From Microbacterium hibisci (GTDB lineage Bacteria > Actinomycetota > Actinomycetes > Actinomycetales > Microbacteriaceae), in NCBI RefSeq assembly GCF_015278255.1, contig NZ_JADIJC010000007.1:124001-188000 (forward strand): a stretch of 64,000 nt of DNA, in the 5' to 3' direction. The notes under the pieces are model-generated. The model did no database searches. It was not told the origin of the DNA and worked only from the letters and a program-made list of their open reading frames with translations. The translations under genes were made by a program, and so were the position numbers. Numbering within the stretch: the stretch's first letter is position 1; each line of letters opens with the position of its first letter. Of the stretch, positions 25,434 through 34,424 are shown piece by piece.

Positions 25434-26312
25434 ATGGAACTCTCATCGACCGACCTGGGCCTCGCCGCCCGGGTGCAGCAGCTCACCAAGACCTACGGCA
25501 CCGGCGAGGGCACGGTGCACGCGCTGGACGGCGTGAGCGTCGGCATCCGGCGCGGCGAGTTCACCGCCATCATGGGACCGTCGGGCTCGGGCAAGTCGAC
25601 GCTCATGCACATCATGGCGGGCCTGGACGCGCCGAGCTCGGGCCGCGCGTGGATCGGCGACACCGACATCACCGGCCTGTCGGACCTGGAGCTGACGATC
25701 CTTCGCCGCCGTCGCGTCGGGTTCGTGTTCCAGGCGTTCAACCTCGTGCCGACGCTCGACGCACTCGGCAACATCCTGCTGCCGTTCGACCTCGACGGTC
25801 GCCGGCCGACGGCGCTCGAGCGCGCCCGCATCGACGGGCTCGTCGAGCGCCTCGGCCTCACCAGCCGCCTGAACCACCGCCCGCACCAGCTCTCGGGCGG
25901 ACAGCAGCAGCGCGTCGCGATCGCCCGCGCGCTCGCCACCGCGCCCGACCTCGTCTTCGCCGACGAGCCGACGGGCAACCTCGACTCGCGGTCGGGCCGC
26001 GAGGTGCTCGCGCTGCTGGCGGCCGCGAGCCGCGAGCAGGGGCAGTCGATCGCGATGGTGACGCACGACCCCGTCGCCGCGTCGCACGCCGACCGCGTGC
26101 TGTTCCTCGGCGACGGGCGCATCGTCGCCGACAAGCCGTGCCAGAGCGCTGAGGAGATCTCGGCGTACATGCTCGCATCCGAGCTCGGGTCCGGGGCCTC
26201 GGGCGCCGCGACCGCGCGGGCTGGACTCGGGTCCGGCGCGCCGGGCGCCGCGGCCGCGTCGGCTGGACTCGGGTCCGGCGTGGCGGCGCCCGCGCGGACG
26301 GTGGCGTCGTGA
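25434..26312 (+). CDS. ABC transporter ATP-binding protein (MacB/LolD type)
   Basis: 292 residues. Walker [10 protein letters not shown] at 48-56, signature [16 protein letters not shown], Walker [14 protein letters not shown] and H-loop VTHDP: the pattern of ATPases that pair with FtsX-like permeases in mechanotransmission, antimicrobial-peptide export or sensing. After the ATPase domain (~240) the tail has two and a fraction copies of a 14-residue Gly/Ala repeat (LGSGAxGAAxAxAG), encoded by a 42-bp DNA tandem at 26184-26309 and not expected in the family. The permease gene overlaps the stop (GTGA). Confidence 0.94.
   Translation: MELSSTDLGLAARVQQLTKTYGTGEGTVHALDGVSVGIRRGEFTAIMGPSGSGKSTLMHIMAGLDAPSSGRAWIGDTDITGLSDLELTILRRRRVGFVFQAFNLVPTLDALGNILLPFDLDGRRPTALERARIDGLVERLGLTSRLNHRPHQLSGGQQQRVAIARALATAPDLVFADEPTGNLDSRSGREVLALLAAASREQGQSIAMVTHDPVAASHADRVLFLGDGRIVADKPCQSAEEISAYMLASELGSGASGAATARAGLGSGAPGAAAASAGLGSGVAAPARTVAS
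26184..26309 (+). repeat. 42-bp tandem repeat at the end of the ATPase gene
   Basis: CTCGGGTCCGG recurs at 26184, 26226 and 26268, exactly 42 bp apart, adding 14 residues per unit in frame. Confidence 0.8.
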
Positions 26313-27790
26313 GCGCGGTCGTCGAGGCGGGACGGATGCCGCGACCTGCGGCATCCGGATCCCCGCGCAGTTCGGCCGCGACGCTCGCGTGGCTCCGGGA
26401 GCGGGGCATGGGGGCGAGCATCCTCGTCGCGGCGATCTCGAGCGCCTTCGGTGCACTCCTGCTGAGCGCGACGGGGTTCATCGCCGCCGTGCTGCGCGCC
26501 GATCCCTTCATCGGCGAGAGCGGCATGCTCGCCGCAGTGCTCGCGATCATGAGCTTCCTGCTCATCGGCGTCGCCGTGTACGTCGCCTCGATCGTCACCG
26601 CGAACACGTTCGCCACGGTCATCGCCGGCCGCACGCGCCGTATCGCGCTGCTGCGCCTCATCGGCGCATCGGCCCGCTCCCAGCGCGCGGAGGTCGCGCG
26701 TCAGGGACTCGTCGTCGGCGTCATCGGCGCCGTGCTCGGGCTGGTCGGCGGCACGGTCGCCTCGTGGGCGGGGATCGCGCTGGCGACCGTCGCGCTGGGC
26801 ATCGAGGGCGTGGAGTACGCGGTCGTGCAGCCGGTGCTCGTGCTCCCGGCGACCGTCGTCGCGCTCACCACGTGGGCGGCTGCGTGGGCGGGTTCGCGAC
26901 GCGTCCTCACCGTCACGCCGCTGCAGGCGCTCGGGGGCTCGGTCGAGGCATCGCACGACGCGTTCACGCGCCGCGGCGCGCGCAACGGCGCCGCCCTCAC
27001 GCTGTTCGCGATCGGCGGCGCGCTGCTCGCGGGCGGGATCGCGATCGGCCTGGTGTCGCCGCTCGGCGTGGTCGTCGCCTTCTTCGGCGGGATCTTCTCC
27101 TTCACAGGCCTCGCGCTCGGCGCCACGCTCGTCATGCCGCCCGTGCTGCGGCTCGTCGGCCGGATCTTCGGCTCTTCGGCGACGGCGCGCCTGGCCGCGG
27201 AGAACGCGCTGCGGTATCCCGAGCGTTCGAGCCGCATGGCGATCGGCGTAGTGATGGGGGTCACGCTCGTCACGATGTTCGCGGTCGCGCTCGAGACGGT
27301 GAAGGCCGTGCTGACGACGTCGGCGGGCGGCGAGGCTCCCGCCGAGCTCAGCACCCTCCTCGACACCTTCGCGGGCATCATGATGGGCCTCGTCGCGGTC
27401 TCCGCGGTCATCGCGGCCGTGGGGCTGGTGAACCTCCTCACGATCGGGGTGGTGCAGCGCCGGCGGGAACTCGGCCTGCTGAGGGCGCTGGGGGTGTCGA
27501 CCGGCCAGGTGCGCCGCATGGTGCTGTTCGAAGCCGCGCACATCACGATCGCCGCGACCGCCACCGGGCTGGTTCTCGGCATCGCCTACGGATGGGCGGG
27601 CGCGCAGTCGCTCCTCGGCGCCGTCCCCATGCCGCCGTCGTTCTCCGCGCCGACGCTCGTCGCGCCGGCCGTGCCGTGGATCCCGGTCGTGGTCATCGTG
27701 ATCGCGACGGCCGTGCTGACGCTCGTCGCGGCGGTCGTCCCGACGCGCCTGGCCACGCGGGTCGCGCCGGTCGAGGCGCTCGCCGACTGA
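26309..27790 (+). CDS. FtsX-like ABC permease
   Basis: 493 residues from a GTG overlapping the ATPase stop. Two FtsX-type blocks flank a middle region: an N-terminal set of segments (~38-60, 80-105, 135-160, 170-190) and a C-terminal set ending in [24 protein letters not shown] and the family-typical [14 protein letters not shown]. The sequence [26 protein letters not shown] is the usual FtsX coupling loop, repeated as [33 protein letters not shown] hairpin lies inside codons 9-17, so the true start may be further downstream (for example the Met in RERGMGAS). Probably exports or releases lipids or peptides. Confidence 0.9.
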   Translation: MSAVVEAGRMPRPAASGSPRSSAATLAWLRERGMGASILVAAISSAFGALLLSATGFIAAVLRADPFIGESGMLAAVLAIMSFLLIGVAVYVASIVTANTFATVIAGRTRRIALLRLIGASARSQRAEVARQGLVVGVIGAVLGLVGGTVASWAGIALATVALGIEGVEYAVVQPVLVLPATVVALTTWAAAWAGSRRVLTVTPLQALGGSVEASHDAFTRRGARNGAALTLFAIGGALLAGGIAIGLVSPLGVVVAFFGGIFSFTGLALGATLVMPPVLRLVGRIFGSSATARLAAENALRYPERSSRMAIGVVMGVTLVTMFAVALETVKAVLTTSAGGEAPAELSTLLDTFAGIMMGLVAVSAVIAAVGLVNLLTIGVVQRRRELGLLRALGVSTGQVRRMVLFEAAHITIAATATGLVLGIAYGWAGAQSLLGAVPMPPSFSAPTLVAPAVPWIPVVVIVIATAVLTLVAAVVPTRLATRVAPVEALAD

Positions 27791-27805
27791 GGCCGGGAGA
27801 CCGGA

Positions 27806-27842
27806 CGGATGCCGCGGCGGAGGCTTCGCGCCGCGGCATCCG
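27806..27842. terminator. bidirectional terminator between convergent genes
   Basis: CGGATGCCGCGG (27806-27817) is exactly complementary to 27831-27842, and two more inner pairs form. It sits between the permease stop (27790) and the convergent stop at 27844. Confidence 0.75.
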
Positions 27843-27843
27843 C

Positions 27844-29202
27844 TCATCCGCCTTTCACGAAGGGGACCAGACGGAACGGTCCCTTCGCGGCGTCGGCCTC
27901 GAGCTCGAGCCACTCCTCGCCCGCGTCGAGGTCGTCGGTGGAGTAGAGATCTCCGACCTCGCGGAGCGCCGAGAGGAGCTGCGGCTTCGGCACGGCGTTG
28001 TCGGCCTTGCCGTGTACCCCCTGCCGCGTCGACATGACGGCGGCGAGCCGGGGCGCCCCGGAGCTGCGCCCCTTCCAGAGATCGTGGAGCGACCGCGGCG
28101 TGGCGTTGCGGCTGCCGTGATGGCCGACCTTGTACAGGTCGACGTCGGCGAGGCGGCGGCGCAGCTGCGGCGCGTCGGCCAGCCGGTCGAGGGTGTGCTG
28201 CCAGTTCTCGATCTGCGCGTCGCCCGGGAACAGCATCGACACCCCCTCCACCTCGAGCAGCAGGATGACGCTGGTGTTGTTGAGGGCGTCGTCGAGGTCG
28301 CGTACGAGCCGCGCGACCGAGTGGGAGCGATGGCTGGCCAGCTGGTGGATGAGCCAGTGCACCGGACCGGACCCGTTCGAGATCGGCGGGGCGGCGCCGT
28401 CGGCGTCGGCGGCCGAGCCGATCACCCGCAGCGACGCATCGAGCGCGGTCAGCCAGTACTCCGGATCGTCGGTGCGCTGCCGCGCGACGCGCGGATCCTG
28501 GTCCACCGTGGGCGGGCCGAGCACCGTCGCGCGGAGCCCCGGCACCACCGCCTCGATGCCCGTCTCCCGCCCCGCGTACAGGTAGCGGCCTCGATCGTCG
28601 CCCGACAGCTCGTCGAGGACGCCCACCGCCTCGGCGTTCTTGAGCTGCTCAGCCGCCGCAGCCCTGACGCGGTCGTCCAGGCCCGCCAGATTGCTCAGGC
28701 CGGCGACGCGTTCCTGGGCCTGCGCCAGCAGCGCGGCGTGGCGCACCGAGGCGCGCGTGAGTCCGTTCGGCGGGTCGGCGGCCGCGCCGCCCCCGCCCGG
28801 CCCGCCGCCCCCGCCCGGCCCGTCGGCCCCGCCCGGCCCGTCCGCCGTCGCCGACAGCGCCGGGTCTTCGGTCCACGAGCGCAGCACGAGCTTCGGCGCG
28901 AGCCTTCGCATGATCGCCGCGCCCGCGTCGATGCCGAACCCGCCGAGGTGGTCGCGATGCCGGTGCGTGACCACCAGCACGTCGAGCGTGCCGCCGGTGT
29001 GCTTCTCGATGAGTGCGGCGACCTCGGCCATGCCGCCGTCCGCCCGGCCGTCCCGGGGCGGGTGACTCGTGCCGTAGTCGATGAGGACGTGCCGCTCGGC
29101 TCTGCCGTCCTCGAGCGGGCCGTCGTACTCGACGGAGACGAGGAAGCAGTCGCCGAAGCCGACCTGGTACATGCGCACACGCACGCGCGTCGGAGCGCTC
29201 AC
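27844..29202 (-). CDS. ComEC-like metallo-beta-lactamase-fold hydrolase
   Basis: 452 residues from a GTG that overlaps the upstream stop (GTGA); an ATG one codon earlier is possible. The zinc-binding motif HRHRDHLGG has H80, H82, D84 and H85, with later ligands in [10 protein letters not shown] (Asp) and [11 protein letters not shown] (His), the arrangement of ComEC-type MBL nucleases and phosphodiesterases. There are no membrane segments and no signal peptide, so this is a soluble form. A Gly/Pro insertion at ~120-145 is encoded by CCGCCCGGCCCG-type repeats (28780-28860). Coupled to the metallopeptidase gene upstream. The substrate is unknown; nucleic acid is the default guess by family. Confidence 0.85.
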   Translation of the reverse strand: MSAPTRVRVRMYQVGFGDCFLVSVEYDGPLEDGRAERHVLIDYGTSHPPRDGRADGGMAEVAALIEKHTGGTLDVLVVTHRHRDHLGGFGIDAGAAIMRRLAPKLVLRSWTEDPALSATADGPGGADGPGGGGGPGGGGAAADPPNGLTRASVRHAALLAQAQERVAGLSNLAGLDDRVRAAAAEQLKNAEAVGVLDELSGDDRGRYLYAGRETGIEAVVPGLRATVLGPPTVDQDPRVARQRTDDPEYWLTALDASLRVIGSAADADGAAPPISNGSGPVHWLIHQLASHRSHSVARLVRDLDDALNNTSVILLLEVEGVSMLFPGDAQIENWQHTLDRLADAPQLRRRLADVDLYKVGHHGSRNATPRSLHDLWKGRSSGAPRLAAVMSTRQGVHGKADNAVPKPQLLSALREVGDLYSTDDLDAGEEWLELEADAAKGPFRLVPFVKGG

Positions 29203-30941
29203 CATTCCTCCCCGGATCGCTGCTCGGTGCGGTGCAGCTCGGCGAACGTCTGCCCGCGGGCAGCGCCGTCGGAGAAGCCGAGGCGCTGCTTGGTGTCGAA
29301 GCGGCCGGTGCGCGCGAGGTGCTCCAGACGGCGCTGCTGGCGGCGCCAGTCGTCGAGCCGCTTGTGGACGTGCAGCTTCAGACGGCCGAACTGGTCGAAG
29401 ATCAGCGTGCCGCCGCCGAGGAGCTGCACCGTCGTGTCGGGCGGGATCGCCGGCGAGAGCTGGAGCCCCGACCGCTCGGCGAACTCGCGGGCGGTCAGGT
29501 CGGCCATCTGCACGTAGGTGGCGACCGACTCGGGCACGATCAGACCGTCCGGCCCGATCCGCTGCGTCGGCAGCACCGATTCGATCGCCGTGTAGTAGTC
29601 GGTGTCGATGTCGAGGCGCCGGGCGTTCTGCCACAGGAACCGGAACACCTCGTCGCGGTCGCTCCGGAGCCCGGCGAAGTTGATGCCGAGGTAGTGCGGC
29701 GGCAACTCGGCCTTCAGCACGTCGGTGACGCGCGCAGAGCTGCGCTCGATGCCCGCCTTGGCGAACCCGTCGAAGAGCATCCGGCGATAGCCCAGGTCGT
29801 CGTCGGGCACGACCTCGTGGTCGGCCAGCAGCACCGCGTTGAGCAGATCGCCGAAGTCGAACTCGACGGGCGGCAGGTAGTCGAGCCCCCGGATCAGCAT
29901 CGTGAGCAGCTGGGACGCCGCCTTCGCACCCTCCTCGGCGGCCCGCGCGCGATCGACCGACATCCCGCGACCCGCGCCGGGCTCGGCGTTGGGGCCCCAG
30001 AACAGGGCGCGCAGTCGCTTGTCCCAGATCGCGATGAGCAGGTCGAACGCGATGGCCACCAGCACCTCGCCACGGCGATGCGGCTCGAGGAACTCGGTGC
30101 GCCTGGCCCAGTCGGCGGGCGGCGGCTTGAGCGCCGACTCCCGCAGCGCCCCGCGGCCCTGCGTCAGGACGTTGCCGATCTGCTCCGCGACGCGTGCGAG
30201 CATGCTCGCCCGCAATGCCCGGGGCTGCACACGGCTGCGAGAGATGCGGCCGCTCTTGTCGGGCTTGCCGAGGGCCTGCTCGATCACCGGTCGCATCGAG
30301 AACACCGACAACAGGGCGACGATGTCGGCGAACCCCTCGTGGAAGGCCGCCTGATCCGGCAGGCTCGGCTCGAGGAACCGACCGCGAAGGCCGTCGAGGA
30401 CGGCGTGCGTCGTCTCATGCACGACGACGTCGTGGCTGAGGCACGTGTAGATGGTCTCGCCGCGCGGGTCGGGCGGGGGCACATAGCCGAAGAGCAGGGC
30501 ATGGTCGTCGGACGAGTAGTAGGCATTCGCCTCGGCGAAGGCGTGCGGCACGAGGTACAGCTGGTGGCTCCGGAAACCCCACGGCAGCCGTCGCCCCAGC
30601 GCGGTCTCGAAGAGCGCGAGCGTGCGCGCCGCCGTCGCGTAGACGTGCTGAGCGTGGAAGGCCGCATCGGTGCGCAGCACCTGGTCGTCGGCGCTCGCGT
30701 AGAGGTCATCCTTGCTCAGTGCCGCGTGCTTGACGTAGCGCCCGGTCGCGGTGTCGTAGTCGACCACGTGGAGCCGTGCGCCCCGGGGGCCGTCCTCCAT
30801 ACGCGACCACGGCACCTTCACCTGCGCCGTGAGGATCCTGCCGTCGTCTCCGGTCACCGTCGGGTCCTGGGCGATGAGGCGCAGGGTCACGTGCGTGCGC
30901 GGTTCGTCGGCCGGTTCCGCGTACTCCACGCCATCGGTCAT
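29199..30941 (-). CDS. cytoplasmic thermolysin-like (gluzincin) metallopeptidase
   Basis: 580 residues from the ATG at 30941. Zinc motif HETTH at 175-179 and, 22 residues on, HEGFAD at 201-206. This matches the second-helix Glu ligand of thermolysin-type gluzincins (known there as ExxxD). No signal or propeptide precedes it, so it probably acts inside the cell. A YSSDDHALLFGY strand lies before the active helix as in M4 enzymes, whereas ~280 residues after it have no recognised domain. Its stop overlaps the GTG of the MBL-fold gene, so the two proteins are made together and probably work together. Specificity unknown. Confidence 0.8.
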   Translation of the reverse strand: MTDGVEYAEPADEPRTHVTLRLIAQDPTVTGDDGRILTAQVKVPWSRMEDGPRGARLHVVDYDTATGRYVKHAALSKDDLYASADDQVLRTDAAFHAQHVYATAARTLALFETALGRRLPWGFRSHQLYLVPHAFAEANAYYSSDDHALLFGYVPPPDPRGETIYTCLSHDVVVHETTHAVLDGLRGRFLEPSLPDQAAFHEGFADIVALLSVFSMRPVIEQALGKPDKSGRISRSRVQPRALRASMLARVAEQIGNVLTQGRGALRESALKPPPADWARRTEFLEPHRRGEVLVAIAFDLLIAIWDKRLRALFWGPNAEPGAGRGMSVDRARAAEEGAKAASQLLTMLIRGLDYLPPVEFDFGDLLNAVLLADHEVVPDDDLGYRRMLFDGFAKAGIERSSARVTDVLKAELPPHYLGINFAGLRSDRDEVFRFLWQNARRLDIDTDYYTAIESVLPTQRIGPDGLIVPESVATYVQMADLTAREFAERSGLQLSPAIPPDTTVQLLGGGTLIFDQFGRLKLHVHKRLDDWRRQQRRLEHLARTGRFDTKQRLGFSDGAARGQTFAELHRTEQRSGEEW

Positions 30942-31082
30942 GTGAACACCCCCAGAGTCTTCGCTCCTACGATGCAGCGACTTGTCCCGCGGTGGAAGAG
31001 GGGCGGCTGCGCGCGGCTGATACCCGCGCGCCCGCGGCGCAAGGGGGTGTTGAGCGCAGATCCCCGGGTGCAGGCTGGCGGC

Positions 31083-31676
31083 ATGCAGATCGAGATCGTT
31101 GAGCACGAACCGCCCTACCGCATCGGCGTCATCATCGGCAGCCTGTCGCGCGAATCCGTGAACCGGCGGCTCGCCGAGGCACTGGAGCGCCTTGCGCCGC
31201 AGGAACTGGAGTTCTTCGAGATCCCCTACGCCGCCCTCCCGCTGTACAACCGCGACCTCGATGCGGACTACCCGCAGACGGCGATCGACTTCAAAGAGGC
31301 GGTGCGCTCGGCCGATGCCGTGCTCTTCGTGACGCCCGAGTACAACCGGTCGATTCCCGGACCCCTGAAGAACGCGATCGACTGGGGCAGCCGGCCCTAC
31401 GGCGACAGCGCGTGGGAGGACAAGCCCACCGGCGTCATCGGCGGATCGCCGGGCAAGATCGGCACGGCCGTCGGCCAGCAGACGCTTCGCGGCACCCTGA
31501 GCTACCTCAACGCGCGACAGATGACCTCGCCCGAGGCCTACATCCAGATCACACCCGGTCTCATCGCCGACGACGCGAGCGTGACCGACTCCGAGACCGA
31601 GGAGTTCCTCCGCACCTTCATGCGGAAGTTCCTCGAGTACACCGCGCGGGTGCTGACCGTCATCCCGCAGGACTGA
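31083..31676 (+). CDS. NADPH-dependent FMN reductase
   Basis: 197 residues. Flavodoxin-like fold of the SsuE/azoreductase/ArsH group: the FMN phosphate loop is GSLSRESVNRRLAEAL (~16-31) and the conserved PEYNRSIPGPLKNAIDW block (~98-114) lies over the flavin. The GxGG-like segment GVIGGSPGKIGT follows. It reduces FMN or quinones with NAD(P)H. The start at 31083 is chosen by family alignment; there is no strong ribosome site. Divergent from the metallopeptidase gene. Confidence 0.88.
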   Translation: MQIEIVEHEPPYRIGVIIGSLSRESVNRRLAEALERLAPQELEFFEIPYAALPLYNRDLDADYPQTAIDFKEAVRSADAVLFVTPEYNRSIPGPLKNAIDWGSRPYGDSAWEDKPTGVIGGSPGKIGTAVGQQTLRGTLSYLNARQMTSPEAYIQITPGLIADDASVTDSETEEFLRTFMRKFLEYTARVLTVIPQD

Positions 31677-31680
31677 CGAT

Positions 31681-31709
31681 GACGGATGCCGCGACCCGCG
31701 GCATCCGTC
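31681..31709. terminator. bidirectional terminator, perfect 13-bp stem
   Basis: GACGGATGCCGCG (31681-31693) pairs with 31697-31709 around a 3-nt loop, exactly filling the space between two convergent stop codons. Confidence 0.85.
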
Positions 31710-32219
31710 TCACTCCTGGTCCGGTGACTCGGGCTCGTGCGCCCACGTGGGCGCGAGGGCACGCACGCGCGCGGCGCGCCATTGCCAGACGCCCCACAGC
31801 ACCGGCCACAGGAGCGGTGCCGTCGGACCGCCGATGACCAGGCGGTCCCGCCACAGCGTCTTGCCCGGCTGACCCGGTGCCGGCGACACGGCCATCTGGT
31901 GGTCCCACACGTCGAGGCTCGCGAGCGGGCCCGTGAGCGGGATCCCGCTGTCACGGAAGATGCGCACCTGCCCTCCGGGTTCGGGGGTGGACCGCTCGCT
32001 CACATGGATGAGCTGCCGGCCCATCGGCACCGCGCCGAATGCCGACAGCTGCACGGGCACGTCGTCGCCCGGCGTCCACGACGTGGGCAGGCCGCTCGGC
32101 ACGAGCGGAGCCAGATCCATCAGCGGGCCGTACAGCTCGGCCACCGCCCGGGGGGAGTGCAGCGCCCGCCACGCGGCATCGGCGTCGCAGTCGATCACGA
32201 ACTTGAGCAGGATCCGCAT
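31710..32219 (-). CDS. SRPBCC-like protein
   Basis: 169 residues from the ATG at 32219. The opening MRILLKFVIDCDADAAWRALHSP resembles the first strand and helix of the START/SRPBCC ligand-binding fold, as does the later DSGIPLTGPLASLDVWDHQMAVSP. The C-terminal segment LLWPVLWGVWQWRAARVRAL is typical of proteins of this size in actinobacteria. No catalytic residues are recognised. The call is by fold resemblance only. Confidence 0.6.
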   Translation of the reverse strand: MRILLKFVIDCDADAAWRALHSPRAVAELYGPLMDLAPLVPSGLPTSWTPGDDVPVQLSAFGAVPMGRQLIHVSERSTPEPGGQVRIFRDSGIPLTGPLASLDVWDHQMAVSPAPGQPGKTLWRDRLVIGGPTAPLLWPVLWGVWQWRAARVRALAPTWAHEPESPDQE

Positions 32220-32303
32220 GCGCTCCAGTGTCGCACCCGCCCTTCCGCCGGGCCCGGGCTTGCGTGCCGGTGCACTTCGTGCCCCAGGTCGGAGTTCGCC
32301 GCA

Positions 32304-32366
32304 CGTGCTCTCACCGAGAACACGCGTTGTCCGCGCGCGTGACGGGTCCTCTCGGGTGAGAACACG
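32304..32366. repeat. interrupted palindrome upstream of the ComB-like gene
   Basis: CGTGCTCTCACCGAGA (32304-32319) pairs with 32350-32366 with one bulge and one mismatch; a smaller CACGCG/CGCGTG pair is nested inside. It lies in the 214-bp divergent gap 32220-32433. Confidence 0.6.
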
Positions 32367-32421
32367 CGATCCTCGCACCGGGTGCGGTCGGGTGGGGTGG
32401 GGAGCGACGGATGCCCCGGCC

Positions 32422-32427
32422 TACGCT
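32422..32427 (+). promoter_or_regulatory. leaderless -10 for the ComB-like gene
   Basis: TACGCT ends six bases before the ATG at 32434. Confidence 0.5.
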
Positions 32428-32433
32428 GGACGG

Positions 32434-33075
32434 ATGCCCGAGAGCCCGTTCGACCAGCGCCGCTACCAAGTCCGTCACGACTGGGGCGTCGAGGGGCTGC
32501 GACGCCTCGCGCCCGCCGACGTCGTCGTGGTCGTCGACGTGCTGCGGTTCTCGACGACCGTCACCGACGCCGTCGCGAGCGGCGAGGTCGTCGCACTCGA
32601 CGCCGCCGCGCACGCGGTGTCGCTCAACGGCGCGGCGGTCGCCGCCGCGGCGCAGGAGTCGGGTGGGGTCGTGCTGCTGGGATGCCTCCGCAACGCGGCT
32701 GCCGTCGCGCGCGCCGTGGTGGCCATCCAGCACGAGCGCGCCGCGCGCACGAGCATCTCGCTCATCGCGGCCGGTGAGCTCGCCGGCCGCGAGCCCGGCG
32801 CGCCGCTGCGCTTCGCGGTCGAGGACCTGCTCGGGGTGGGGGCGATCGTCGACGCGCTGGGCGACCTCGGCGTCGACCACACCTCACCCGAGGCCGCCGC
32901 GGCGTGCGAGTCGTTCCGCGGCCTGCGGGGCGCGGTGCGCCACCTGCTCACCGCGAGCGGCTCAGGTCAGGAGCTCCTCGACCGCGATGCGCGCGACGAG
33001 GTGCTGAACGCCGCCGCGGCGGACGCGGCATCCGTCGTCCCGGTCCTGCGCGACGGCGTCTTCGTCGCCTGCTGA
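32434..33075 (+). CDS. 2-phosphosulfolactate phosphatase (ComB) family protein
   Basis: 213 residues. Matches the ComB fold: VVVVDVLRFSTTVTDAVASG near residue 30 (Asp/Arg active-site strand), GCLRNAAAVARAV and SLIAAGE are the conserved blocks. ComB makes sulfolactate in coenzyme M synthesis, but actinobacteria do not make coenzyme M and no other pathway gene is nearby, so the real substrate is probably different. Leaderless start. Convergent with the SprT-like gene. Confidence 0.8.
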   Translation: MPESPFDQRRYQVRHDWGVEGLRRLAPADVVVVVDVLRFSTTVTDAVASGEVVALDAAAHAVSLNGAAVAAAAQESGGVVLLGCLRNAAAVARAVVAIQHERAARTSISLIAAGELAGREPGAPLRFAVEDLLGVGAIVDALGDLGVDHTSPEAAAACESFRGLRGAVRHLLTASGSGQELLDRDARDEVLNAAAADAASVVPVLRDGVFVAC

Positions 33076-33115
33076 GCGGCCGCCCGGCCGCCGCGAACCG
33101 CCCGAGCCCGCGTCG

Positions 33116-33607
33116 TCAGTCGCGCGGGGTCATCGCCGCGAGGCGCGCGGCGCGGCTGATCTCACGGCGGGTCCAGGTGAAGGCGTGCGCTTCGTCGAAC
33201 TGCGGGGCGCACTTCGCGCACGAGGTGGGACGCGTCGCCTGGCGGTGACGGTAGGCGACGTGCCCCGCGGGGCACACCCCGATCCAGGGCGCGAGCTCGG
33301 TGGCCGTCTCGCCGTCGTGCGTCGTGCCGCCGACGTAGCCGAGCTCGCGGGCCACGGCCTTCCACCGGGCTCCGTGCCCGGCGCGCGGCCCGGCCAGCGC
33401 GTGCGCGACCTCATGGAGCAGCGTCTGGTGGTTGGTGTCGTCGTCGTACCGCGCCGCGAGATACCGCGAGACGCTGATGCGCTTGCGCGTGTAGTCGCAC
33501 AGACCCGCGCGACGCTTGGCGTTGTCGAACGCGAAGGTCCACGAGGGGTCGAGGTGGGCGGCGATCAGGGCTTCGGCCCAATGCCGCACGCGATGCAGTT
33601 CCGACAT
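33116..33607 (-). CDS. SprT-like zinc metalloprotease-domain protein
   Basis: 163 residues. SprT/Spartan-type domain with HEVAH at 65-69 and a third His in GPRAGHGARW, followed by a zinc ribbon with CPAGH (C112) and CAKC (C130, C133). SprT-like proteins in eukaryotes degrade DNA-protein crosslinks; the bacterial role is not settled. The length is normal. It may be in one unit with the TPR gene 43 bp upstream. Confidence 0.88.
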   Translation of the reverse strand: MSELHRVRHWAEALIAAHLDPSWTFAFDNAKRRAGLCDYTRKRISVSRYLAARYDDDTNHQTLLHEVAHALAGPRAGHGARWKAVARELGYVGGTTHDGETATELAPWIGVCPAGHVAYRHRQATRPTSCAKCAPQFDEAHAFTWTRREISRAARLAAMTPRD

Positions 33608-33650
33608 GGCGCGAGACTAGAACGTATCTCCGACACTCAGTCCGCTGCGG

Positions 33651-34175
33651 TCAGCTGGCCACGGCGGCCGCACGGCGGCGGTCGGCGGCGTCGATCGCGA
33701 GGAGCGTCGACTCGAGCTGGTCCTCGGTGGCGCCGGACTCCTGGCGCAGGAACAGCGCGCGCTTGAAGTCCTTGCGGGCCGACTCGAAGTCACCGGCGTC
33801 GAAGTGCACCTTGCCGCGGTGCTGGTACGCGAAGGCGCCGATGCCCGCCCAGCCCTGGCCGTCGGCCTCTTCGGCGCACGTCGTGAGCTCCTGCTCGGCG
33901 GCGGCGTACGCACCGCGGGCCTGCAGCACGGTGGCGTGGAGGATGCGCGCCCGCAGCAGGTCCTTGCGGGTGCCGGCCATGCGCGCGACGCGCACCGACT
34001 GCTCGGAGATCACCAGGGCGTCCTCAGCGCGGTCGAGCACCTTCAGCAGCCACACGCGCTCGAGCAGCGCCGGAAGGCTGCGCTGCTCGCCGATCTCTTC
34101 GAGCCGCTCCCTGCACTGGCCGGGATTCACCTGCTCGCGAAGAGTGTCGGGGTCATACCCGCGGATGTAGCTCAC
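33651..34175 (-). CDS. TPR-repeat protein
   Basis: 174 residues from a GTG with GGGAGA upstream. About three helical repeat pairs (ALLERVWLLKVLDRAEDAL, ILHATVLQARGAYAAAEQEL, AYQHRGKVHFDAGDFESARKDFKRAL) fit tetratricopeptide repeats, so it is likely a small adaptor or scaffold. No enzymatic domain or membrane segment. The function is unknown. Confidence 0.7.
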   Translation of the reverse strand: MSYIRGYDPDTLREQVNPGQCRERLEEIGEQRSLPALLERVWLLKVLDRAEDALVISEQSVRVARMAGTRKDLLRARILHATVLQARGAYAAAEQELTTCAEEADGQGWAGIGAFAYQHRGKVHFDAGDFESARKDFKRALFLRQESGATEDQLESTLLAIDAADRRRAAAVAS

Positions 34176-34280
34176 GTCAGCATCTCCCTTCGCCGCGCCG
34201 GTGGCTCTCCCAGTGTGCCGGTCGCTTCGCCGCTGGCCGCAATGCCACGCCGGGCTGCGGCATCCGTCGCTGGCCCAGCT

Positions 34281-34366
34281 CCGTCGACGAACCTCGTTCT
34301 CGTCGAACGACCACGTCCTCGACGCCCAGGACGGGGTCTCTCGACGACGACGCGGTTTCTCGACGG
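34281..34366. repeat. interrupted palindrome, family B
   Basis: The outer arms around 34281-34308 and 34339-34366 pair imperfectly (about 20 of 28). An inner CGTCCT/AGGACG stem lies at 34314-34319 and 34328-34333. The segment TTCTCGTCGAACGACCACGT repeats the family-B element at 5844 with one change. Confidence 0.6.
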
Positions 34367-34370
34367 GGGA

Positions 34371-34424
34371 CGCGGAGTCCGGCGGAGCGGGCGGCGGAGT
34401 ACGGCGGAGTGGGCGGCGGAGTCA
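34371..34424 (+). repeat. short tandem GGCGGAG repeats
   Basis: GCGGAGT/GCGGAGC words recur six times just before the stop codon of the minus-strand methyltransferase-like gene. With the palindrome, this accounts for the 246-bp gap. Confidence 0.6.

Noticed and set aside
31071..31076. Leaderless -10 for the FMN reductase (CAGGCT)
   Set aside because: It has the right spacing but lacks the TA needed at the first two positions of a -10; too weak to list.
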